Shown: positions 17,211 to 25,669 of the stretch, one piece after another | Layout: the number at the start of each line of letters is the position of its first letter | Numbering within the stretch: the first letter of the stretch is position 1 | NCBI GenBank assembly: GCA_000333855.2 | Contig: CM007338.1 | Span: 25,436-51,104 of the forward strand | From: Endotrypanum monterogeii | Taxonomy: Eukaryota > Euglenozoa > Kinetoplastea > Trypanosomatida > Trypanosomatidae | Direction of reading: 5' to 3' | Length of the DNA stretch: 25,669 bases | Position numbers and translations under genes: made by a program | The notes under the pieces: generated by a model | What the model was told of the DNA's origin: nothing | The model's input: the letters and a program-made list of their open reading frames with translations, nothing else | Database searches by the model: none

Positions 17211-18612
17211 TTTTGCAATAGGTTTCGGTAGGGGATGACCTTCGACTGCGTGCAGGTATAAGCCTAGCAGAGATACAAACAACAAATAATTTGGTGAAAA
17301 AGAGGTCCGATCGTTCGCTTGGGTGGCGAGGAATATCAGCGGGGAAACAAAAAAAAAGGAATAGAAAAGCAGAAGAGTAGCCGGTGTAAATACTAAGAGG
17401 TAGCCAGAATATTAATAAAAAAACGGTGATGGTTCCCAAGAAGGGATCTTGCATGGAGCGTTACACCACAAACCGTTGAGCATGTCCTCTTCGGGGAGCG
17501 GAAGCCGAGGGGGGGGGGAAGGTAGAGAACTTCACAGCGAATGACCAATTGTGGTGCTCGTTGTCTGCCGGGAGGGCAGTTTATTTTGCTCAACAGAATA
17601 TTGCCCCCTCCCCCCGATCTGTGACCTCATCCACCAAGGTGAGTTCAATGTCCGTACTGGTTTCCGACTCCCGATCTCTGGGTCAACTCCTCGGCCTTTA
17701 TTCCCCGTCGAGCATGGGGAAAAAAAACAGTTATCGCTCTCGAGAGCAGGAGGAGAAGAATATACCGTATCAAGTGCCTCAACCATTAGCACCGGTGACC
17801 CTCCACAGCGTGTTCGTTACAAAAATACCAAGGAAAATAAAAGAAAGGTAAAGAAGCTGGAAGCGTAGGGGCCTATCGGATCCTCGTTTCTACACGCTGA
17901 CAAACTCCTGTTGTGAGCACCAGCTGTGCGACATTTGAAAAAAAAAAAAGCTTTGGATGCAAATACCTCAGGGAGACAAAAGATAAAACTACTGTGCTGC
18001 GCGCTGCATTTTTTTTTCCTTTGCTGTTGTTGTATCAAGATACCCTTTCCGCATCACATTTGTGGTCCAGCGCATTTTTTTTCTTCTCCCAAGGAGGGGG
18101 CGACTGCTCGTCAGTGAATACTTCTTGAGTGGGTCCTCCTCTTATGGTGTTCGCATCGCGTGTAATATTCGCTGCGTCTTTGCACTGGACTTACAAAACC
18201 CGTATATTGCTCCACTTTCTTCAACACCCCAACCCCCAAAAAAAACCGGGGTCTTTTTTTTTTCCTGGCCGTTGATGTTCACGTCTTCTCTTCCCTCTGC
18301 ATCCTGCTCAGCCACAAACATATCTGCGACTCTGCAAACGACAGGAGGAAATAAAAAGGTAGGATAATCGAGTGGAGGTATAAAATGTGAAGGATTGACT
18401 AGATACGGCATGCATCAGCAGATGCCGATGAGATCCATGCCGTCACGAGACTCTGAGAGAGTTCGAAATCAAAAAAAAAATGCACACGTCAAGGTATACC
18501 GATACAGTGTTGCGTCATGAATGCGGCCACAAAGCTCCCTTTCTACCGCCGCATTCCTTTTTTTTTTCCTCATTGATACCCACTTCCCTGGTTGAGGTGC
18601 TCAGCAACCGTG
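17211..18612. other. Spacer between the two CNNM genes
   Basis: About 1.4 kb without a credible gene. It contains a 10-base G run (17509-17518) and many A or T runs of 8-10 bases. Expected to hold the 3' UTR of the upstream copy and intergenic sequence. No repeat shared between the flanks of the two paralogues was noticed. Confidence 0.55.
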
Positions 18613-20874
18613 TCAATCAGCTCGGCCTATGCTGGACTCCATCACGTTTTTACTTGCGGTACCGTACTGCCTCGGCAGCGCGTGTGTACTACTCCCGCGA
18701 GAACACAGCAGACTCTCACGCTCACCTCCCCTTACAGGGCTCGAAAATGGGTGAGCTGTGGTGTGACGAAGAGAGTTGGGTAAACTCGAACCGAGGACGC
18801 GCACTTTGGAGGTGCTGTGAGGGGCACACAACTGGGAGTAGAGATACTTCTCGAACAGCACCTTGGAAATACTGTACACACGAGCCGCGGTCATCACAAC
18901 AACGCTGTAGTCTGGAACGAAAAAGGGGGCTGTGAGAGCCTCCTCACCAATGTAATTAAAACTTTGAAGCCTCGAGCGGAACGCCTCCGGGCCAACCAGC
19001 ATTTCCACAGAGCCACCGAGCACAAGAAGAAAGCGTTCAGAGCGAATGCCACGCGAATATAATATGTGCGATTTTTCCCGCGCCGCGTTGACAAATTCAG
19101 TATGGCCACCCTTTAATAGCGAAGAGCGGGACGACGTGGTGTTCACAATGTCCGTTAGCCAATTATTGCTATTGCATCCGTCGCACATTTGGTCGTTGAG
19201 TGTTGACATTGACATATCCATTCCACTGGTCTGCAAGCTGGTGGGTGCAGCGGCACAAATCTGAAGGTCCTTGCACTCATCCAGTAGCAGCTTGATGTAC
19301 GGTGGCTTCCAGCTGTAGAAACAGGGAACCGTACGGTTGAGGTAGTATGCGACTGCCCACACCTGCGAATCAGTGAGTGGTATACTCTCGGTGGGGTGAG
19401 TGAAATATGAGTAGAAGTTGACGCGTGGCGGCTTCTGGGGTTCCTTCGGTACTTGTAAGGTGCCTGATTTGTTGCTCTTCCGGGTCACATCAACGGCGGC
19501 CTGACGCTTCTCCTGCTCTGCTGGCCCATAGCGATCATATTCGTCGTAGATTTCCGACGCCAGTAGCTCCTCCACAACGTCCTCCATCGTAACAATGCCG
19601 ATAATCTTTTGAATGGTTGTTACAGACATACGCAGAGCTGAAGAATCTGTCTGCTGTGTCATGTCCAACTCTTTGAGATATGTCGGGTTTGTCGTACCGG
19701 TGCCGTCCAAATCCTCCTCGAAGACGACGGCCATGTGCGTCTGAGCCTCAAGAAAAAACTTGAGCATTGATGGAAGTGAGGTGGTGGCGCACACCATGGC
19801 AAAAACTCTGTCCTTTGCCTTCACCACCTGCGCCACAGTGAGCGGGGAGAACTCTATGGAGATGTTCACGGTCATCAGGTCCTTGACCACAAGTATACTC
19901 CCAAAGACACCAGGCGCGGTCTCGACGGGTACTCGGGATCGACCCGACTTCCACAACATCTCGACAAAATCAGGTGTGATGAGGTCTGTGTCGCGGACGT
20001 ACGTTGTCTTATCAATGGGTGTCATGATATCACGCACCTTGCGCTCGTGAAAATCGAGAGCTGCGAGCAGTAGGTTCAGCTCAGATTTGGGCATGTGGGT
20101 GTCATTGGCATCACTGCGCTCATAGTGCATCACCATCAGCTTACGCAATTTTTTTTTGTCGTAAAGCTGCCCTGTCTCCTCGCTGCCTATCACAAGATCT
20201 AGGAACCAGCCCAGTGAGGCGGATAAAGGATACGTGAGAATCATGGCCACATTCACAAAAATGGAGCCTGCCGCGGCGACACGTAGTGAGTGCTTCGAGC
20301 GGCAGATGGACATGGGCAGAACCTCAGCAAAAAGCAAAATGACGAGGGTGCTTACCAAGAATTTCCACACACCGGATCCGCTGTCGTCGATTACGTGTGT
20401 GTGCGTGCCTCGCGTACGGATAGCTTCAACCACATCAAAAACATCGCTAAATTCCTGGACAATAAGCACATTGCATAACATATTTGAAATGATAAGCGTG
20501 CACAGAGTCTTGTGCCCTTTCTTCCGCAGCGGCAATACTGTCGCCGCGTACTTGCAGTCCGGCGATGGCCCACTCTCCGCTATGATCTCGAGTGTAAATG
20601 TGTTGGCGCACATCACGCCGAGTGTCAAGCCGGCAAAAACAGCGGATAAAAATGCGAAAATGCAGACTCGAGCCGTGTGATCGAGAAAACTATAGACGCG
20701 CCTCTTCTGATCGCGGTGCTCCCTCACCAATTTCTTCGGCATGATCGTTGTTTCATTGAAAGAAAAGGCACCGTCGGCGCTCAGTATCCCCGAAAACAAT
20801 ATGCAGTAGATCACGAACATAATGCAAAGCCGAGCCGACCGTACGGCCAGGGCGCGAGAGCAGTTGATCTTCAT
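18613..20874 (-). CDS. CNNM/CorC-family magnesium transporter homologue, upstream copy (753 aa)
   Basis: Paralogue of the next gene downstream, with the same domain order. Signal peptide-like segment (about 12-36); a basic stretch (47-60); DUF21 transmembrane domain (about 62-245) with AGLTLGVM (81-88) and FAEVLP (182-187), where the usual GE of this motif is AE but the Glu remains; CBS pair (about 280-440) with DIMTPID, SRVPVE, SILVVKDL and IGIVTMEDVVEEL; C-terminal CNB-homology domain (about 485-675) with ILYSRG, LVLGGSVEMLVG and FVPDYSVVV. The CNB domain carries an insert of about 60 residues (about 538-598), rich in Ser, Asn, Asp and Cys. The last 70 residues are Ser/Arg-rich and probably disordered. 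A loop in DUF21 (about 150-167) is absent from the other copy. Start: the frame opens at TTG 20907; ATG 20874 gives a good signal peptide. Function as Mg2+ transporter is inferred from family; the two copies are too different to be recent duplicates. Confidence 0.92.
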   Translation of the reverse strand: MKINCSRALAVRSARLCIMFVIYCILFSGILSADGAFSFNETTIMPKKLVREHRDQKRRVYSFLDHTARVCIFAFLSAVFAGLTLGVMCANTFTLEIIAESGPSPDCKYAATVLPLRKKGHKTLCTLIISNMLCNVLIVQEFSDVFDVVEAIRTRGTHTHVIDDSGSGVWKFLVSTLVILLFAEVLPMSICRSKHSLRVAAAGSIFVNVAMILTYPLSASLGWFLDLVIGSEETGQLYDKKKLRKLMVMHYERSDANDTHMPKSELNLLLAALDFHERKVRDIMTPIDKTTYVRDTDLITPDFVEMLWKSGRSRVPVETAPGVFGSILVVKDLMTVNISIEFSPLTVAQVVKAKDRVFAMVCATTSLPSMLKFFLEAQTHMAVVFEEDLDGTGTTNPTYLKELDMTQQTDSSALRMSVTTIQKIIGIVTMEDVVEELLASEIYDEYDRYGPAEQEKRQAAVDVTRKSNKSGTLQVPKEPQKPPRVNFYSYFTHPTESIPLTDSQVWAVAYYLNRTVPCFYSWKPPYIKLLLDECKDLQICAAAPTSLQTSGMDMSMSTLNDQMCDGCNSNNWLTDIVNTTSSRSSLLKGGHTEFVNAAREKSHILYSRGIRSERFLLVLGGSVEMLVGPEAFRSRLQSFNYIGEEALTAPFFVPDYSVVVMTAARVYSISKVLFEKYLYSQLCAPHSTSKVRVLGSSLPNSLRHTTAHPFSSPVRGGERESLLCSRGSSTHALPRQYGTASKNVMESSIGRAD

Positions 20875-20915
20875 GTGTGTCCACAATTTCAAGGAATTGG
20901 TGCCCAAGTGTGTAT

Positions 20916-20953
20916 CTGTGTATTTTTATTTTTTTTGAGGGGTGGAGGGGAGA
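20916..20953 (-). promoter_or_regulatory. Probable trans-splice acceptor of the upstream CNNM gene
   Basis: The minus strand reads CTCTCCCCTCCACCCCTC, then an A/T-rich stretch, with the first AG at 20916-20917. The 5' UTR would be about 41 bases to ATG 20874. The distance between tract and AG is normal for kinetoplastids, but the A run in between weakens the call. Confidence 0.4.
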
Positions 20954-21378
20954 GTTCTACTCATGCCATTACCGGTTATCACCTTCGCAGAACCACCCTG
21001 ATCCAACACGGGTATAAGGCGTAACGATGACAAAAAAAAAAAAGATACCAGAACAACCATATAAAATAGAAGAACCTGATACAACCTCGCCACACGTTTC
21101 ACATGCGACTGCACTCCAGTGTCGATGCGAGGCCTGCACAGGCCTTACACGCAGAGAGATCCCAAAATGATGTACGCAGATTGGCGTTTACGTTCGTGTA
21201 TTTACTTTCTATTTTATTTTTGGGGAGGGGGGATATGTTACCTCCACGTTTCTTCAAACAACAATTGCGTATCGATGTTGGTGAGGGGTACCCGTAAACG
21301 CGTCAATAAACGAGGCGAATAAAAACACACATTCAACACGTACACAAGGTGAGGTGAAGACAGGAGCGGAGATGAGGG

Positions 21379-21400
21379 GAGAGAGAGAGAGAGAGAGGAG
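21379..21400. repeat. GA microsatellite
   Basis: About nine GA units in purine-rich spacer, which read as a CT tract on the transcribed (minus) sense. Confidence 0.85.
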
Positions 21401-22652
21401 ATGTGTGTTGACGCGTGAGGGGGCGACAGTGAGGGACCGCTTAAGAATACAGGGAGGGACAAAGGACAAGAAGGAGAAGCAGGCAAAACCTCCGAGGGAG
21501 GGGTGTCTCAAAACTGGGCGATGTCCTGCTCCTATGTGTTACTTCGAGAGGTGCTGCCGTTGCGCCAACATACATATTCATACATGTACATATATACATA
21601 TACGGAGATAAATCTCTATGTTTTATATTTTATTGAGATGGTGACTAGTACAACGAATGGGACTTGTGTCACAGCCTACGCCGCACGGCTCCTCCACCCC
21701 AATGCAAGACAACCGGAGATTTGGCTGAGGCAAGAAGAAAACGGGCTGAAGTTAGGAGCGAGAAAGGAAAAGGGAGGATTGAGGATGATGGTTTTGAAGA
21801 AGTATACACGGTGTATGTGTGTGTATAGAGGAGACGATGGTTCAGGATAAAAACAAAAAAAAGGTTGTTGTTTTATTTTCACCATAAAAACCATCAAATA
21901 TATTTGTGATCCAGTCACTACATACACTGGAGGTGAGATCACCCGCTGCAAAGGAGTGCCAAGGATGTGAAGTTGGGAGGACTAGAAGCAAAGAAGAGGG
22001 AAGAGAAGTCGAACGATGGGCGCATCAGAAAGAAATCGAAAGAGGAAAAAAAAAGGCTCAAACCTGAACAAATACTCCAGGGAAAGTTGTATTTCACAGA
22101 TGCCTCGATTGAGTACTCCTCACAGACTAAGCGGCAGGCCCTGAATGCGGGAGATGAGTGCGTGCAGTATAGAGATGAATCGGATCGGTATCCGTAACTT
22201 TCAATACGTTGGGGAAGTCGCACAGAGCGCCAACTACAACTACATAAAAAAAAAAGAAATGAAAGCAATCAGCTCACGTTCGATTTACGGATATGTCTGT
22301 GTGTGTTTGTGTGTGCGTGCGTATCTGTGTGTCTCCGATGTTCAAAATTTGACACTTCTTGGTTTGCTTTGACCGTGCAGAGACCCTCGATTTTTTTTTT
22401 TGCCCCCCTCTGTGCGAAAAAAAAAAAAATTAACCCACTGTAAAGCGTAGTAGACGGGGGATGAATTACGGGGCAGTCGGGGGGGGGGGGGGAAGAACAG
22501 CCACAAGAAAAAAAAATGATGACATTGCACGTGCATTACAAATTAGCAACCGCGGTGGTAAACAAATTTCAGAAAGGACAACAACGACCCATCCACACGA
22601 CACTGCTCCTCAGGTATTCTTTTTTTAGGAATCGCTACGCACCTAGTCATCA

Positions 22653-22945
22653 ATGATGAATGAACACAGCAACAGTCTCCAAAAAGGAGTTGCTGGTGGC
22701 GCGACATGTGCGTCAAATCGAAAACAGACGCGAACGGCATACAACAAAGTAAGTTGACAGAAGAGATCAAAGAGAGGGGAAAAGTGTGGAGCTGCACCTC
22801 CACGCAGACAGAAACCAACGACGACTACGCAATGGAAAAAAAAAGGGCGCCGGCCGATAGTAGTGTCATTAATATTTTCGCCAAGAAAAAGAGCGGTGGC
22901 GTCGTGCAGTCGAGTATAGCAACCTCTATTGAGCGACTGAACTGA
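22653..22945 (+). pseudogene. Doubtful plus-strand reading frame pair, possible frameshifted small gene
   Basis: On the plus strand a tract TATTCTTTTTTTAG ends in AG at 22627-22628, with the first ATG 25 bases later at 22653. That frame runs 34 codons (start MMNEHSNSLQKG, stop TGA at 22757). A second, overlapping plus frame (22706-22945, 79 codons) continues with an even, protein-like mix (TEEIKERGKVWSC, SSVINIFAKKKSGG). The two would join by one indel between 22706 and 22757. All other genes are on the minus strand, so this would be antisense. No homologue recognised; chance remains the simplest explanation. Confidence 0.22.
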
Positions 22946-23411
22946 TCATGTATATATATGTATACATACATGAAACTCTGCCTGGCGATGTAGCCCTTCT
23001 TTGCGACCCTCAGAGACGCCGGCGTAAACTGAGCCGTACTCTCTACCCAAACACACGCCTAAGTCTGATGGACTTTCTAATTCTGTGCCCCCATGCCCCC
23101 CCCCCCTCCCTCCCCCCTCCGCCTATAACAATGTCCTGGACATCCGCAACGACTGAGCAGCTGCATTAAAATCAACGCACCTCAAGCACACGTAAAAAGG
23201 AACGCCAAAATCCCACGCGTACAATCATTGGAGTAAAACAAATAAAGACAACTAAAATAACCACTTCAGAGTCACCCCGCCGCCCCCCGCCCCCCGCCGC
23301 CTCCCCGCCTCGCCTTGTCTCGTTCCATCAACCCTCACCCCCAGGTTGCCAATACACGCACACACACGAGCGTACATGCACACCGTCAGAGCACCCTTAC
23401 AGGACCGAGCG

Positions 23412-24821
23412 TCAAAAGAGATTGAAGCCAGATGCATACTGCATTGGTCGCTTGCCGGGGTGGGTGACGTGAGTGAAGGTGGTGTATTTCGGCTCCATAA
23501 CGCCACCCGTGAAGCGAATAAAGGCGCCTTTGTTCCCCATTTGATCGCAGTAATTCGGTGCACTAAACACTGTGATGCACTTGCCATTGTGGTCCACCTC
23601 ATAGCCTTCGTCCTTCACCTCGTGCGATCGCACCACGAGCTTCAGGCTGTTGTTCCTCAGAAAAGTCTCCGTGACATCGGGTCCAAAGGAAGGACAGTTG
23701 ACGCCGCGCTTGCTCGGCGTGCGACCTCGCATCGGCTGCGGATCAGCCCAAAGACTTTCACAAATGAGGCCCTTCTCAGGAATTTCCCTGAACCGATCGG
23801 GCTTCTGCAAGTCAGCAATGGTAACGTCGTCGCGTGAGTAAAGACCGCCGTGCACAACGAAGATCTGCTCGTTGATGATGTGCCCCGTAGGAAGAGCGTT
23901 GAAGACCTCGGAGAATAAATCGAATACTTCGGCCGAATATTTGGCCCGAACCTCCCCTTCAAAACCGTAGACACGATTCATTGGGAGTCCTTCGTGGTTT
24001 CCGCGTGAGAGGAAGACGTGATCCGGGTAGAGCAACTTGTAGGCGAACAAGGTGAGAACGTTCTCTACCGAGTATGACCCACGATCAACAAAATCGCCGT
24101 TAAACAGGTAGCGGTTTGTTGGCGACGGCTTCCCGTTGAGCTTAAAGATATTGAGGAGATCATAAAACTGCCCATGTGTATCACCGCACACTGTAATGTC
24201 CTCACCATCCGGAACTGTCACCGACACAAAATTAGGGTACGACTTGAATAGTTTCAGCAACTCCAACAGTAGGAAGACCACATCACGGCGGTCTATCTTC
24301 TTTTCTTCCCGGAAGTGCTCCTGTATCGCGTCGACGAACTCGACCGTGATGACATCCTTCTCAATGCGTGGACCAATGTAGGATGCGGCGATTGTACCGA
24401 TTTTGATCGTTCGAGATATCGGTTCTCCGTCCTTCGATTTGATGGCGTTCTCGAAGCGAATACGCTTGAGCTCTTTCTCGCATAGGTCATACTTCTGTTG
24501 TGCATCCTTTTCGCTTGGCAAGAGCTTGAGTACCGCCGCGAAGTCCTTCTGTGCATCCTTGAATTTTCCAAGCAAAAGATGGGCAGAAGCCTTACGGTAA
24601 TACGCTTTCACGAACCCAGGCTCCATTTCTATCGCTTCCTGTGCGTCAGCAAGCGCAGCGCCAGGGAGTTCGAGCTTGAGATAAGCGAAGGCGCGGTTGC
24701 ACAGCAGCGTCGGCGTCTTGTAGGCTTCGATAGCCTGCGTGTACAAATCAACGGCATGTTGAAATTTTTTTTCCTGGAAATATTTGTTTCCCTCCTGTTT
24801 GAAACGGTCGGAATCCTCCAT
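23412..24821 (-). CDS. PP5: Serine/threonine protein phosphatase 5 (469 aa)
   Basis: PPP-family phosphatase of the PP5 type, which removes phosphate from Ser/Thr and is recruited to Hsp90 through its TPR domain. Three TPR motifs occupy about residues 3-105. A linker helix (about 106-130) leads to the catalytic domain (about 150-460). Metal-binding and catalytic motifs are intact: GDTHGQ (213-218), GDFVDRG (242-248), RGNHE (273-277), HGG (324-326), RSHE with H400, and SAPNYCD (420-426). MNRVYGFEGEV (281-291) is the PP5-specific form of the loop after RGNHE. Length is close to that of other PP5 proteins. Start: ATG 24821 lies 60 bases past a strong splice acceptor; the frame upstream to 24947 starts with TTG and translates the tract (poly-Pro), so it is rejected. 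It is the first gene of the visible part of the transcription unit. Confidence 0.97.
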   Translation of the reverse strand: MEDSDRFKQEGNKYFQEKKFQHAVDLYTQAIEAYKTPTLLCNRAFAYLKLELPGAALADAQEAIEMEPGFVKAYYRKASAHLLLGKFKDAQKDFAAVLKLLPSEKDAQQKYDLCEKELKRIRFENAIKSKDGEPISRTIKIGTIAASYIGPRIEKDVITVEFVDAIQEHFREEKKIDRRDVVFLLLELLKLFKSYPNFVSVTVPDGEDITVCGDTHGQFYDLLNIFKLNGKPSPTNRYLFNGDFVDRGSYSVENVLTLFAYKLLYPDHVFLSRGNHEGLPMNRVYGFEGEVRAKYSAEVFDLFSEVFNALPTGHIINEQIFVVHGGLYSRDDVTIADLQKPDRFREIPEKGLICESLWADPQPMRGRTPSKRGVNCPSFGPDVTETFLRNNSLKLVVRSHEVKDEGYEVDHNGKCITVFSAPNYCDQMGNKGAFIRFTGGVMEPKYTTFTHVTHPGKRPMQYASGFNLF

Positions 24822-24881
24822 AGTGAAAACAAGAATAATATACGAGGACTCGGAGGATTTGGTGTGTGTGTGTGTGTACGC

Positions 24882-24908
24882 CTGTGGAGGGGGGGGGAGG
24901 GGAGGGGG
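24882..24908 (-). promoter_or_regulatory. Trans-splice acceptor of the PP5 gene
   Basis: A C-rich tract on the minus strand (plus-strand G-rich 24885-24908) ends in CCACAG with AG at 24882-24883. It gives a 60-base 5' UTR without ATG, containing a CA repeat (24860-24877 as GT on the plus strand). Confidence 0.65.
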
Positions 24909-25343
24909 TCGTGTCCGTGAAACAGCGCTTCGGGCTGAAGTTCTCAAAATTAAAAAATCAGGGTTTGTTTCTCTGTTTCGACAGGGCTCGATGTCTGTGC
25001 ATGGGCCATTTTATAAAGCAACCAAATGATAGACGAGAAAAAAAAAAGACAGGGGAGAGTTGAGGAAACGAATATATAGTGCACAGACGTCGAGACTGAA
25101 CAAGAGTCCCTATTCTCACCATATACGTATATAGGCTTAGTTAAAGACTGTGAGATCCCTTACTGTGGCCAGGCACAACTGCCGCATCCAAAATGAGTTG
25201 CAAGAAAAAAAAATGACGGGTTCTACTAAGAGCGGCGGTGTACGTGAGAGAGTGTCCTCCTTTCCTCTCGTCACAAAGATATGTGAAAAAGAGAGGGAAA
25301 TCGAGACGAAGGGCTGTCGCTCTCTCTTTACACGCACACACAG
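24909..25343. other. Spacer upstream of PP5
   Basis: No gene seen. The minus strand has a few A/T runs. The spacer merges into the long TA/CA array. The next upstream gene lies outside the window. Confidence 0.6.
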
Positions 25344-25669
25344 ACATATACACATATATATATACATATATACATATACATATATACATATATATATACA
25401 TATATACATATATACATATACATATACACATATATACATATACATATACACATATATATACATATATACACATATACATATACATATACACATATATACA
25501 TATACATATACACATATATATACATATATACACATATACATATATACATATACATATACACATACATATATACATATATACATATATACATATACATATA
25601 TATACATATATACATACATATATACATATATACATATACATATATACACATATACATATACATATATAC
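25344..25669. repeat. TACATA/TATACA satellite-like array
   Basis: At least 326 bases, continuing past the window edge, built almost only from TA and CA steps in irregular TATACA, TACATA and CATATACA units. The irregular unit order suggests growth by slippage and unequal exchange. All three minus frames are open through it (Tyr/Ile/Met/Cys/Val only), which is an artefact of composition. No gene-like or CRISPR-like spacing is present. Confidence 0.92.

Larger units (their letters stand above)
20954..23411. other. Longest spacer, between PP5 and the upstream CNNM gene
   Basis: About 2.5 kb, the longest gap between genes in the window. It holds a GA microsatellite (21379-21400), a GT-rich stretch (about 22290-22332), a 14-base G run (22479-22492), and a C-rich segment near 23096-23120. 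No minus-strand gene is convincing. A broken but protein-like plus-strand frame lies at 22653-22945. Confidence 0.55.

Noticed and set aside
21939..22268. 109-residue minus-strand frame in the longest spacer
   Set aside because: Dominated by Ser/Phe from T/C runs; no hydrophobic periodicity or motif of a real membrane protein.
23412..24947. Longer PP5 frame of 511 residues
   Set aside because: Its first codon is TTG and the extra 42 residues translate the splice tract and a CA repeat; the TPR domain begins at ATG 24821.
25137..25663. Three long overlapping minus frames made of Tyr, Ile, Met, Cys and Val
   Set aside because: They are translations of the TACATA array; its units lack stops in all three minus frames.
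25344..25669. CRISPR array
   Set aside because: No fixed repeat and spacer lengths; the sequence is an irregular dinucleotide-step satellite in a eukaryotic context.

Overview
The window looks like nuclear DNA of a trypanosomatid (kinetoplastid protist), most like Leishmania and its relatives. All seven convincing protein genes lie on the minus strand, have no introns, and are separated by 0.4-2.5 kb of AT-rich, homopolymer-rich spacer. In front of most genes the minus strand carries a long polypyrimidine tract followed by AG, the trans-splice (spliced-leader) acceptor signature of kinetoplastid polycistronic units. The genus cannot be fixed from the sequence. Long spacers and a possible SIDER-like retroposon point towards Leishmaniinae, but base composition is less GC-rich than I would expect for Leishmania.

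In transcription order (right to left) the genes are: protein phosphatase 5 with an N-terminal TPR domain (24821-23412); two adjacent, strongly diverged CNNM/CorC-type magnesium transporter homologues (20874-18613 and 17116-15005); a small BART-domain ARL2-binding-protein homologue (13858-13475); a 1505-residue TMCO4/DUF726-family alpha/beta hydrolase with unusual accessory domains (11804-7287); an unrecognised 453-residue protein whose C-terminal half resembles a catalytically dead PNKP-type 3'-phosphatase (6699-5338); and the catalytic subunit of ER alpha-glucosidase II, family GH31 (4495-2021). Several start codons were corrected: apparent upstream extensions use GTG or TTG, or translate the polypyrimidine tract.

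The spacers hold microsatellites (AT, CA, GT, GA), G/C homopolymers, a 0.65-kb GC-richer stretch that may be a degenerate retroposon (580-1232), and a 0.33-kb TACATA-type array running off the right edge. Two small protein-like but broken reading frames lie in spacers (1590-1713 minus; 22653-22945 plus).

The genes do not form one pathway; neighbours in such units usually share only transcription. The main novelty candidates are the four-fold beta-sandwich-like repeat in the DUF726 protein, the inactivated PNKP-like protein with a uORF that overlaps its start codon, and the asymmetric CNNM pair.
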